From CAIZGX01 sp044371535 (GTDB lineage: Bacteria; Bacteroidota; Bacteroidia; Flavobacteriales_D; Sanyastnellaceae), in assembly GCA_044371535.1 (NCBI GenBank), contig JBILTL010000023.1:1-21067 (forward strand): 21,067 nucleotides of DNA, read 5' to 3'. Numbering within the stretch: position 1 is the stretch's first letter; the number at the start of each line of letters is the position of its first letter. The notes under the pieces were generated by a model, which was not told where the DNA came from, searched no databases, and saw only the letters and a list, made by a program, of their open reading frames with translations. Position numbers and translations under genes: made by a program. Positions 13,686 to 20,711 of the stretch are shown here, piece by piece.

Positions 13686-15491
13686 ATGAAAAAGCTTTGC
13701 CTCATAGCACTTTTGATACTCGCAACCGAATGTTCATTCGGTCAGCGCGATTTTGAAATTGCTGAGCAGTATTTCTTTGAAGGGAAATTCACCGAAGCAA
13801 AAATGTACTATGAGAAACTTTCGAAAGAAGGTTTCGAAAACGAAATCTACGAGAATTACAAAACCACGCTGATTCAACTGAATCTTGAAAAAGATGCTGA
13901 AACCCTTATTAAACGGAGGTTAAAGCAAACTAAAGACGCAACACTTCACGTAGATTTAGGAAACCTTTATTCTCATTTCAAACACGATAAAAACGCTGCT
14001 GAAGCTTATCAAACAGCATTAGATAAAACAGCAGCTTTCAGAATGCCCATTCTAGAATTGGGACAAAAGTTTTTAGAAGCCAACCTTTTTGCTTGGGCCT
14101 TGAAGACCTATGAAAAAGGAAAGACCCAGGGTAAAGACGGTTATACTTATTCGTTCGAAATAGCCGGAGTACAAGGATCACTCGGAAACTTTTTAGGCAT
14201 GAGTGAGGCCTACATGGACATCTTAAAAGAAGACCCTTCCTACCTCGGGCAAGTGGAAACGTCACTCATGCAACTCGTCGATTTTCAAGAAGACGATGTT
14301 CGATGCAATGATCTAAAAACACTTGTGTTGAAGCGTATTCAACTTGAACCGAGCACTTCTATTTATTCAGAATTTTTAGCTTGGTTTCTAATGCAACGTC
14401 GCGATTTCAACGGTGCGTTCATTCAACTGAATGCATTAGACAAGCGAAACAATGAAAACGGAAATCGGTTAATGAACCTCGCTATTCAGGCCACAAACAA
14501 CGAAGAATACAGCGTTGCCAAGAAATGCTATGACGCTGTTATTGCGAAAGGAAAAGCTTCGGTTTTCTTCCAGCAAGCCAGTGTAAAAAAACTTCAAACG
14601 TTAAGTCTTCTTTTGAAGAAGAATGAATTCACAACCGCTGATGAATTCAATGCGTTAGATGCCGAATACGCAGCCATTCAAAAAGACATTGTTCAAGCGA
14701 ATGAATTGGCCATCATGAAAAAAGATTGGGCACATCTCAAGACCTTTTACTTGAACAATTCAAAAGACGCGGAAGTCCTACTGAAAGAGGCATTGGCTCT
14801 GGGAGGTGTTAACGCGAAGACCCTTGCAGAGATCAAACTCGAATTGGGTGATGTTCTTTTGTTTCAAGATAAAATCTGGGAGGCTTCCCTACTCTTTTCG
14901 CAAATTGATTTAGATTTCAAAGACGATGTGCTGGGACATGAAGCCAAATTTCGCAACGCGAAAATTTCCTTCTACACAGGAGATTTCGAGTGGGCACAAG
15001 GACAGTTGGATGTATTGAAAGCTTCCACTTCAAAACTTATTTCAAACAATGCCTTGCAACTCTCTTTGCTCATCACAGATAACTTCAACATGGACACGAT
15101 TCCATTACCAATGATGCAATACGCGCGTGCGGATTTATTAGCTTATCAAAATCAATTTACGCTTGCTTTCCAAACACTTGACAGCATTACGACTACCTTT
15201 CCCGGACATTCACTTACAGACGAAATTCTTTTCACCAAAGCGAATATTTATAGAAAGCAGGGAGATTTCGAAAGAGCTGTTCAACTCTATACCGAATTAG
15301 TAAACGTTCATTTCGAAGGTATTTATGCAGACGATGCGCTTTTCGCTTTAGCAGAAATTGAAGAGAAACATTTCAAGGATTTAGCGAAGGCTCAAACGCA
15401 ATACGAGCGCCTACTGAACGACTTCCCAGGAAGTTTGTTCGTCATAGACGCTCGTAAACGTTATCGCGCTCTTAAGGAAGGGGTTCAATAG
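13686..15491 (+). CDS. Exported tetratricopeptide-repeat protein
   Basis: A 601-residue protein with a signal peptide (MKKLCLIALLILATECSFGQ). It is then almost entirely helix-turn-helix repeats of about 34 residues. Good TPR units start near EIAEQYFFEGKFTEAKMYYE (24-43), at HVDLGNLYSHFKHDKNAAEAYQTAL and near the C-terminus at KANIYRKQGDFERAVQLYTEL and ALAEIEEKHFKDLAKAQTQYE (each described in part). TPR proteins act as scaffolds for protein partners. Here, envelope location and the adjacent lipoprotein suggest a periplasmic or outer-membrane assembly or sorting role, which is inference. It is the last gene of the serS-lipoprotein-TPR run; the next gene has its own -7 box starting 9 bases after this stop. 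Confidence 0.8.
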   Translation: MKKLCLIALLILATECSFGQRDFEIAEQYFFEGKFTEAKMYYEKLSKEGFENEIYENYKTTLIQLNLEKDAETLIKRRLKQTKDATLHVDLGNLYSHFKHDKNAAEAYQTALDKTAAFRMPILELGQKFLEANLFAWALKTYEKGKTQGKDGYTYSFEIAGVQGSLGNFLGMSEAYMDILKEDPSYLGQVETSLMQLVDFQEDDVRCNDLKTLVLKRIQLEPSTSIYSEFLAWFLMQRRDFNGAFIQLNALDKRNNENGNRLMNLAIQATNNEEYSVAKKCYDAVIAKGKASVFFQQASVKKLQTLSLLLKKNEFTTADEFNALDAEYAAIQKDIVQANELAIMKKDWAHLKTFYLNNSKDAEVLLKEALALGGVNAKTLAEIKLELGDVLLFQDKIWEASLLFSQIDLDFKDDVLGHEAKFRNAKISFYTGDFEWAQGQLDVLKASTSKLISNNALQLSLLITDNFNMDTIPLPMMQYARADLLAYQNQFTLAFQTLDSITTTFPGHSLTDEILFTKANIYRKQGDFERAVQLYTELVNVHFEGIYADDALFALAEIEEKHFKDLAKAQTQYERLLNDFPGSLFVIDARKRYRALKEGVQ

Positions 15492-15499
15492 CTTCGTGC

Positions 15500-15507
15500 T
15501 ATATTTG
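15500..15507 (+). promoter_or_regulatory. -7 promoter element of the hbd-type gene
   Basis: TATATTTG fits TAnnTTTG exactly and lies 15 bases before the ATG at 15523. No TTG is found at the proper distance upstream. The candidates there are TTC (15484-15486, 13-base spacer) and TTA (15472-15474, 25-base spacer), so the -33 element is weak or absent. Confidence 0.6.
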
Positions 15508-15522
15508 CAAAAATTTGTTTCA

Positions 15523-16413
15523 ATGAAAAACATTGCAGTTATCGGTGCTGGCACCATGGGAAATGGAATCGCACACGTATTCGCACAAAACGGATTCAAC
15601 GTTCAATTGATTGACTTAAATGATGCTCAATTGCAAAAGGCTTTAGCGACTATTGCGAAAAACCTAGACCGTCAAGTTGCAAAAGGTTCTTTAACCGAAG
15701 AGCAAAAGGCCCAGACCCTTGCTAACCTTTCCACTTCAAACTCTATTGAAACAGGCGTTGCAAACGCAGAGCTTGTGGTAGAAGCTGCAACTGAAAACGT
15801 TGATTTAAAACTTAAGATATTTCAAACCCTCGATGCGAACGCTCCTGCAAACTGCATCTTGGCGTCCAATACTTCTTCCATAAGCATTACCAAAATTGCT
15901 TCTGTAACCAACAGACCTTCACAAGTCATTGGCATGCATTTCATGAACCCAGTTCCTGTAATGAAATTGGTTGAAGTGATTCGCGGTTACAGCACTTCAA
16001 ATGAAGTAAACGAAAAGGTGTTTGAGATTTCGAAGCAACTTGGAAAAGTTCCAGTTGAAGTAAACGACTACCCTGGTTTCGTAGCCAACCGCATTCTTAT
16101 GCCTATGATCAACGAAGCCATCTATACGTTGTATGAAGGCGTTGCTGGCGTTGAAGAAATTGACACGGTTATGAAACTTGGAATGGGACATCCAATGGGT
16201 CCACTTCGTTTGGCCGATTTCATTGGTCTTGATGTTTGCTTAGCAATTCTTCGTGTGATGCACGACGGATTCGGCAATCCGAAATACGCGCCATGTCCTT
16301 TGTTAGTGAACATGGTGACAGCAAAAAAATTAGGCGATAAATCTGGAGAAGGATTTTATATTTTGAACAGAGAAACGAAAGAAACAACCGTTTCTCCTTC
16401 GTTTTCAAAATAA
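15523..16413 (+). CDS. 3-hydroxybutyryl-CoA / 3-hydroxyacyl-CoA dehydrogenase
   Basis: An NAD-dependent oxidoreductase converting (S)-3-hydroxyacyl-CoA to 3-oxoacyl-CoA. The 296-residue product begins with the Rossmann motif VIGAGTMGNGIA (6-17). Asp31 at the end of the second strand favours NAD over NADP. Catalytic residues are His139 and Glu151 (GMHFMNPVPVMKLVEVI region), with Asn189 following PGFVANR. The C-terminal dimer domain has LGMGHPMGPLRLADFIGLD (219-237). Size fits stand-alone Hbd/PaaH rather than the fused FadB type. ATG 15523 is chosen over an upstream in-frame ATG (15496), whose nine extra residues overlie the promoter and precede the usual MKNIAVIG start. It could serve crotonate/butyrate metabolism after glutaryl-CoA dehydrogenase, or act as PaaH on 3-hydroxyadipyl-CoA, given nearby paa genes. 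Confidence 0.92.
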   Translation: MKNIAVIGAGTMGNGIAHVFAQNGFNVQLIDLNDAQLQKALATIAKNLDRQVAKGSLTEEQKAQTLANLSTSNSIETGVANAELVVEAATENVDLKLKIFQTLDANAPANCILASNTSSISITKIASVTNRPSQVIGMHFMNPVPVMKLVEVIRGYSTSNEVNEKVFEISKQLGKVPVEVNDYPGFVANRILMPMINEAIYTLYEGVAGVEEIDTVMKLGMGHPMGPLRLADFIGLDVCLAILRVMHDGFGNPKYAPCPLLVNMVTAKKLGDKSGEGFYILNRETKETTVSPSFSK

Positions 16414-16419
16414 TTCAAG

Positions 16420-17340
16420 GTGAAGATTCATCACGACTTTTCTTCGTTCAAGGAAGTTAAAAACCCTGTGCTCACTATTGGCACGTTCGACGGCGTGCAC
16501 TTGGGTCATCAGGCACTTCTGAACCGCATGAAAGCTCTTGCGCAAGAGGTAAACGGAGAAACCGTTGTTCTTACTTTCACACCACATCCACGCACCGTTC
16601 TCTTCCCCGAAGATCACGGCATTCAATTATTATCAGACACCCAAGAGAAAAGAAAATTCCTTGACGATTGCGGTATTGATCACCTGGTTGAATTTCCGTT
16701 CACCATGGAATTCGCGAAGAAGTCTGCTTTCGAATACGTGCGCGATCTGTTGGTGGTTGGAATGAACGTCCACACCGTCATTGTTGGTTACGACCACCGC
16801 TTCGGCAGAAACCGAGAGGGCAATTTCCAACTGTTGTTGGAATACGCCGACATGTTTCAATTTCATGTTGAAGAAATACCGGCGCAACTCATCAACGAAA
16901 GCGAAGTCAGTTCAACAAAAATTCGAAATGCTATTTTAGCTGGAAAGGTAGAATTCGCAAATCAAGCAACCGGAAGAAACTACGTACTTTCAGGCACTGT
17001 GGTTCACGGAAAAGGAAACGGTCATAAGATTGGTTTTCCAACAGCCAACATAAAAATTTCCGATCCGTTGAAACTTATTCCAGCAAATGGAGTCTATGTA
17101 GTAGAAACGAACATCAACGGAAAAAACTACCGCGGAGCCATGAACATTGGAACACGTCCTACATTCGAATTAAACGGAAGCCGTTCGTTGGAAGTGCATG
17201 TCATTGGATTTCACAATAACCTCTATGAGCAACCCTTGCAAGTGGAATTTATTCGAAAGCTTCGCGACGAACAAAATTTTGGTTCAATTGATGCGTTGAA
17301 AGAACAACTTGCAAAAGACATTGCCAATGCGATTCGCTAA
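16420..17340 (+). CDS. ribF: Bifunctional riboflavin kinase / FAD synthetase
   Basis: Converts riboflavin to FMN and then FAD. The 306-residue protein has both modules. The N-terminal nucleotidyltransferase shows TIGTFDGVHLGH (19-30), FTPHPR (53-58), VGYDHRFGRNREG (122-134) and SSTKIR (164-169). The C-terminal riboflavin kinase shows GTVVHGKGNGHKIGFPTAN (192-210) and MNIGTRPTF (241-249). The start codon is GTG at 16420, six bases after the preceding stop; no ATG in frame fits, and the encoded KIHHDF beginning is usual for the phylum. The gene is co-directional with the dehydrogenase before it and overlaps the next gene by 14 bases. It supplies the cofactor for the FAD enzymes elsewhere in the window. 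Confidence 0.96.
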   Translation: MKIHHDFSSFKEVKNPVLTIGTFDGVHLGHQALLNRMKALAQEVNGETVVLTFTPHPRTVLFPEDHGIQLLSDTQEKRKFLDDCGIDHLVEFPFTMEFAKKSAFEYVRDLLVVGMNVHTVIVGYDHRFGRNREGNFQLLLEYADMFQFHVEEIPAQLINESEVSSTKIRNAILAGKVEFANQATGRNYVLSGTVVHGKGNGHKIGFPTANIKISDPLKLIPANGVYVVETNINGKNYRGAMNIGTRPTFELNGSRSLEVHVIGFHNNLYEQPLQVEFIRKLRDEQNFGSIDALKEQLAKDIANAIR

Positions 17341-17947
17341 AACAACGCTTTTCATTCTTCTTTTTTCATTCAACTTCATCGTTGATACGCATGCACAATT
17401 GGTGTCGTGGGACAAAATAGATACGTGTAAAATTTACACGGATCTGAACCTCGCACTGAAAGAACCAAGCAAGGTCTATCGACTTCATCTCAACCGAAAA
17501 AAATACACTGAGATTCCTCAAGAAATATTTCTTCTCTCAAACTTAAACGACTTGCAGCTCGATCGAAACAAGATCAAAACCCTTCCATCAAAAATCAACG
17601 AGCTTCCTTTTTTACAACGTTTAAGTGTAAATGAAAACCTCATTGATTCAATGCCACCAGCTCTTTTCAATTTGAAAAATCTCAAGGTGCTTGAATTGGG
17701 CGACAACTTTATAAGTACGCTTCCCGACGAAATAGAAAAAATGCAAGAGTTACGTATACTGGCACTTTGGGACAACCCCATCAATTATTACCCGAACGCG
17801 GTCGGTTCATTGAAGAACTTAACCCACCTCGATTTTCTGCATAATCAAATGAGCTACGGAACACAAGATCGAATTCTTCAAATGATGGATATGAAGAAAA
17901 CCAAGGTGTATTTTTCAACTCCTTGTGCCTGCGAAGACGGGCATTAA
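17327..17947 (+). CDS. Secreted leucine-rich-repeat protein
   Basis: A 206-residue product with a signal peptide (MRFAKTTLFILLFSFNFIVDTHAQ is described by its start and its AQ cleavage site near residue 24). It then carries about five leucine-rich repeats of 23 residues: LHLNRKKYTEIPQEIF, LQLDRNKIKTLPSKI, LSVNENLIDSMPPALF, LELGDNFISTLPDEI and LALWDNPINYYPNAV, followed by LDFLHNQM. It ends in a short tail with two cysteines (PCACEDGH). LRR units usually bind proteins. It is not T9SS-tagged, so it is probably periplasmic or outer-membrane associated. ATG 17327 is preferred because it starts the signal peptide; it overlaps ribF by 14 bases. An in-frame ATG at 17309 exists. The gene ends 4 bases before the convergent paaE stop. 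Confidence 0.8.
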   Translation: MRFAKTTLFILLFSFNFIVDTHAQLVSWDKIDTCKIYTDLNLALKEPSKVYRLHLNRKKYTEIPQEIFLLSNLNDLQLDRNKIKTLPSKINELPFLQRLSVNENLIDSMPPALFNLKNLKVLELGDNFISTLPDEIEKMQELRILALWDNPINYYPNAVGSLKNLTHLDFLHNQMSYGTQDRILQMMDMKKTKVYFSTPCACEDGH

Positions 17948-17951
17948 AAAA

Positions 17952-19028
17952 TTAAACTTTATCGAAGTCGATCACGACTGTGTCTGAAATGGGTTCACAT
18001 TGACACGTCAACACGAATCCTGCATTCACCTCACCCGGTTCCAATGCATAATTGAGCTTCATATCAACTTCACCTTCTTTTACATGGGCACGACAGGTGC
18101 AACACATACCGCCTTTGCATGAGAAAGGAATATCCAATCCCGCGCGCTGCGCTGCATCTAAGATCATTTCTCCAGTTTTCGGCATTTTGAATTGCGTGTA
18201 ATTCCCGTCGAAAATGACAGTCACATCGGCTTGTCCTTCCAACACCACTTCCTTCTTCACAACAGGAGGAGCTTGCTTGGCTTGTCCTGGGGAAGCGAAT
18301 AATTCAAAATGGACATTCTCGGCCGCCATTCCATTCGACAAATAAAAATCTTTCACTGCGCGAATCATCGGTTCTGGTCCGCAAACAAAAACTTCCGAAA
18401 CGGTCTCTATTGGAATGAAACGTTGTGTGTACCCTTCAATCTTTTCAGCATCAATTCTACCGTGGAAAAGCGCAATGTCATTAGGCTCGCCGCTTAATAC
18501 ATGAAACACTCGGAAACGTCCGAGGAATATGTCTTTCATGTCTTCAATTAAATCACGGAAGATAATTCCACTGAAATGTCTATTTCCATAAATCAAACTC
18601 ACCTCTGCCTCTGCATTGTTCTGAAGCAAAGTGCGAGCTATCGAAAGCATGGGCGTAATTCCGCTTCCAGCAGCGTAAAGGACCACGTGCGTTTTTCCAT
18701 CTACATTATTTGGAGTGAAGTGCCCCATGGGGTTCATCACTTGCATTTCCATACCCACCTTTATCTCTGAAGTAGCCCAAGTGGAAAAAACCCCACCGTC
18801 TACACGTTTGATAGCCACGCGCAATTCACCGTCGTTCGTTCCGCTGCAAATCGAATACGATCTGCGAATGTCTTCTCCGTTTACACTTGCACGAAGCGTA
18901 AGGTATTGCCCTGGTTTGAAGGCATAGCGCTCCATTAATTCCGCAGGAACTTGAAAGGCAACAGAAACACTATCTGCAGTTTCCTGACGAACATCAGAAA
19001 CGGTTAAGGCTGAAAAGGTTGGTCTCAT
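17952..19028 (-). CDS. paaE: Phenylacetyl-CoA epoxidase reductase subunit PaaE
   Basis: Electron-transfer subunit that passes electrons from NAD(P)H through FAD and a 2Fe-2S cluster to the diiron epoxidase PaaA. The 358-residue protein has an FAD domain with RRSYSIC (55-61), and a nucleotide-binding domain with YAAGSGITPMLSI (118-130) and VCGPEPMI (215-222). A C-terminal plant-type ferredoxin carries Cys304, Cys309, Cys312 and Cys342 (SCKGGMCCTC, then LTCQC). Size equals typical PaaE. The frame is open far upstream (to 19670), but that part is antisense to paaA and not family-like, so ATG 19028 is used, 13 bases below a consensus promoter. Because no paaB, paaC or paaD lies beside it, a generic ferredoxin reductase function (for other oxygenases) is the main alternative. 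Confidence 0.88.
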   Translation of the reverse strand: MRPTFSALTVSDVRQETADSVSVAFQVPAELMERYAFKPGQYLTLRASVNGEDIRRSYSICSGTNDGELRVAIKRVDGGVFSTWATSEIKVGMEMQVMNPMGHFTPNNVDGKTHVVLYAAGSGITPMLSIARTLLQNNAEAEVSLIYGNRHFSGIIFRDLIEDMKDIFLGRFRVFHVLSGEPNDIALFHGRIDAEKIEGYTQRFIPIETVSEVFVCGPEPMIRAVKDFYLSNGMAAENVHFELFASPGQAKQAPPVVKKEVVLEGQADVTVIFDGNYTQFKMPKTGEMILDAAQRAGLDIPFSCKGGMCCTCRAHVKEGEVDMKLNYALEPGEVNAGFVLTCQCEPISDTVVIDFDKV

Positions 19029-19041
19029 AGTATTGAAAAGG

Positions 19042-19070
19042 CAAAAATAGGTGAATGGGCTTCTTAACAA
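19042..19070 (-). promoter_or_regulatory. Promoter of paaE
   Basis: On the minus strand, TTG (19068-19070), an 18-base spacer and TATTTTTG (19042-19049, matching TAnnTTTG) sit 13 bases above the ATG at 19028. Both elements are at canonical spacing. Confidence 0.7.
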
Positions 19071-19073
19071 GAA
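19061..19073. promoter_or_regulatory. Candidate operator palindrome in the paaE-paaA gap
   Basis: TTCTT-AAC-AAGAA is a perfect 5-3-5 inverted repeat that covers the -33 element of the paaE promoter (19068-19070). A dyad here is what a dimeric repressor would need, but no matching regulator gene is in the window. Chance cannot be excluded for a 10-base match in AT-rich DNA. Confidence 0.35.
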
Positions 19074-19101
19074 TTTTTCACCGCTGATATTTGTAATGAT
19101 T

Positions 19102-19128
19102 TTGTTTAGGCTGAATGAACTAAATTTG
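19102..19128 (+). promoter_or_regulatory. Promoter of paaA
   Basis: TTG (19102-19104), a 16-base spacer and TAAATTTG (19121-19128), a perfect -7 box. The box ends 5 bases before the ATG at 19134, so the transcript may start at or near the start codon. Confidence 0.7.
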
Positions 19129-19133
19129 TGTTT

Positions 19134-20081
19134 ATGGAAATGGAAATCGCACTTCAAAAATTTCAGCAATACGTAGACGCTGAAAATAAAATCGAAGCCA
19201 AAGATTGGATGCCCGAAGGCTATCGCAAGACCCTTATTCGTCAGATTGGGCAGCACGCGCACAGCGAAATCATAGGCATGCTTCCAGAAGGAAACTGGAT
19301 TACCCGCGCCCCATCGTTGCGTCGTAAGGCCATATTGCTGGCGAAAGTTCAAGATGAAGCTGGACACGGTTTGTACTTGTATTGCGCGGCAGAAACCTTG
19401 GGTGTTGACAGAGATACCATGACAGAAGAAATGCTTTCTGGAAAAGCGAAGTATTCTTCCATTTTCAATTACCCGACTATTTCTTGGGCAGATATTGGAA
19501 CCATTGGTTGGTTGGTGGACGGCGCTGCTATTGTGAATCAAGTATCTCTTCAGCGCACGAGTTACGGTCCATACAGCAGAGCGCTTATTCGCATTTGTAA
19601 GGAAGAGAGTTTTCACCAAAGACAAGGATATGAAATTTGCATTGCTCTTTCGAAAGGAACAGCAGAGCAAAAGAAAATGTTACAAGATGCCTTCAATCGT
19701 TTTTGGTGGCCGTCGTTAATGATGTTTGGTCCGTCTGACAAAGACTCTGCGCACAGCAGTCAGAATATGGTATGGAAAATCAAGCGTCACTCGAACGACG
19801 ATTTGCGTCAGAAATTTGTAGACATGACAGTTGCTCAAGCCGAGTACTTAGGACTAACTATTCCCGATCCAGATTTAAAATGGAATGAAGAAACGGGGCA
19901 TTACGATTTCGGTGAAATCGATTGGACTGAATTCAATGAAGTTGTGAAAGGAAACGGCCCTTGCAACAAAGAGCGTGTTGCTGCGAAGCAAAAGGCTTGG
20001 AGTGAAGGTGAATGGGTTCGTGAAGCAGCGGTGGCTTATGCTGAAAAGCAAAAAGAAAAAGCCGCACAGAGTGCAGCTTAA
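19134..20081 (+). CDS. paaA: Phenylacetyl-CoA epoxidase catalytic subunit PaaA
   Basis: Diiron oxygenase subunit that epoxidises the ring of phenylacetyl-CoA, the committing step of aerobic phenylacetate degradation. The 315-residue protein carries long stretches near-identical to E. coli PaaA: DWMPEGYRKTLIRQIGQHAH (24-43), SEIIGMLPEGNWITRAP (44-60), RRKAILLAKVQDEAGHGLYL (63-82). Iron-ligand-type motifs are DEAGH (74-78) and EESFH (157-161). The ATG at 19134 and ATG at 19140 are both possible; the frame's GTG at 19128 overlaps the -7 box and is excluded. It is divergent from paaE. It is followed not by paaB but by a terminator and genes on the other strand, so the usual paaABCDE order is broken. 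A complete epoxidase needs paaB, paaC and paaD elsewhere. Confidence 0.95.
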   Translation: MEMEIALQKFQQYVDAENKIEAKDWMPEGYRKTLIRQIGQHAHSEIIGMLPEGNWITRAPSLRRKAILLAKVQDEAGHGLYLYCAAETLGVDRDTMTEEMLSGKAKYSSIFNYPTISWADIGTIGWLVDGAAIVNQVSLQRTSYGPYSRALIRICKEESFHQRQGYEICIALSKGTAEQKKMLQDAFNRFWWPSLMMFGPSDKDSAHSSQNMVWKIKRHSNDDLRQKFVDMTVAQAEYLGLTIPDPDLKWNEETGHYDFGEIDWTEFNEVVKGNGPCNKERVAAKQKAWSEGEWVREAAVAYAEKQKEKAAQSAA

Positions 20082-20103
20082 TTCTTAAACAAAAAACTAA
20101 AAT

Positions 20104-20400
20104 TTAGATAGAACGGAGCAGTTGAATCAACTGCTCTTTTTCTTTTACACCAGCTTCCTTCCACTTCATTTCTCCGTTCTTGAAGATCATGAGTGTTGGA
20201 ACAGAGCGCACGTTGTATTGAGCGGCAATGGCCTGATTGCGATCGATGTCAATTTTTATAATACGCGCTTCGTCGCCAATGGCAGTTGCTAATTCTTCTA
20301 AGATGGGACCTTGATATTGGCAAGGGCCACACCATGTTGCGAAGAAGTCTACTAAGACCGGCTTATCGCCTTGAATAATATCGTTGAAGCTTCCTTTCAT
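20104..20400 (-). CDS. Thioredoxin
   Basis: A small dithiol-disulfide oxidoreductase of 98 residues. The active site is WCGPC (23-27) in LVDFFATWCGPCQYQGP, and cis-Pro68 lies in VRSVPTLMIF. The length is at the short end of the TrxA family because the N-terminal helix-strand is brief (MKGSFNDIIQGDKPVLVDF). There is no signal peptide, so it acts in the cytosol. The start overlaps the stop of the upstream rhodanese in ATGA, implying coupled translation with two rhodaneses. This suggests a role in reducing sulfane-sulfur intermediates or rhodanese persulfides, which is inference. Its last codons contain the terminator of the convergent paaA. Confidence 0.9.
   Translation of the reverse strand: MKGSFNDIIQGDKPVLVDFFATWCGPCQYQGPILEELATAIGDEARIIKIDIDRNQAIAAQYNVRSVPTLMIFKNGEMKWKEAGVKEKEQLIQLLRSI
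20116..20146 (+). terminator. Intrinsic terminator of paaA, inside the thioredoxin coding sequence
   Basis: GAGCAGTTG (20116-20124) pairs with CAACTGCTC (20128-20136), 9 perfect pairs with loop AAT, followed by TTTTTCTTTT (20137-20146). It is oriented to end the paaA transcript, 35 bases after its stop. The same bases encode the C-terminal QLIQLL region of the thioredoxin on the minus strand. Confidence 0.85.
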
Positions 20401-20711
20401 TTTTGTTGAATTAGCGATTGCATTTTATTCCAGCTACCCGCGTTGTGAACGTTGGTGAATCCCATTTGCTTCAATTGTGAAACAGCTGCGCCGCTTCTCA
20501 TGCCGCTTCTGCAGCAGAGAATAATCACTTCGTCTTTTTTCCAAGCTTTCGCCTTGGTTGGAATTTCAGGCAGTGGAACATTGCTTGTTCCCTTTGCGTG
20601 TCCTTCAGAATATTCGCCTTTTGTACGAACATCTACCAGCTTCGCACCCTCGCGCATCAGCTGCACCAAATCTGCCTTTGGCTTTCCTTTTAAGAATGAA
20701 AATAGTCCCAT
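20397..20711 (-). CDS. Single-domain rhodanese (sulfurtransferase), copy 1
   Basis: A 104-residue rhodanese-like protein that can carry a sulfane sulfur on its catalytic cysteine. Visible features: a short hydrophobic amphipathic N-terminus (MGLFSFLKG), LVDVRTKGEYSEGHAKGTSN (25-44) typical of the fold's CDC25-like core, and the active-site loop CRSGMR with Cys67 in LCCRSGMRSG. ATG 20711 shares one base with the stop of the upstream rhodanese (TAATG), and the 3' end overlaps the thioredoxin start. The frame is open upstream to 20822, but that segment lies inside the upstream rhodanese and is not homologous to the fold, so it is excluded. It is a diverged paralogue of copy 2. The sulfur donor and acceptor are unknown. 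Confidence 0.85.
   Translation of the reverse strand: MGLFSFLKGKPKADLVQLMREGAKLVDVRTKGEYSEGHAKGTSNVPLPEIPTKAKAWKKDEVIILCCRSGMRSGAAVSQLKQMGFTNVHNAGSWNKMQSLIQQK

Noticed and set aside
15496..15522. Earlier ATG for the 3-hydroxyacyl-CoA dehydrogenase
   Set aside because: It overlaps the -7 box at 15500-15507, and the Rossmann fold starts at MKNIAVIG from 15523.
19029..19670. Upstream extension of the paaE frame
   Set aside because: It lies antisense to paaA, lacks family features, and the canonical PaaE start plus promoter is at 19028 and above.
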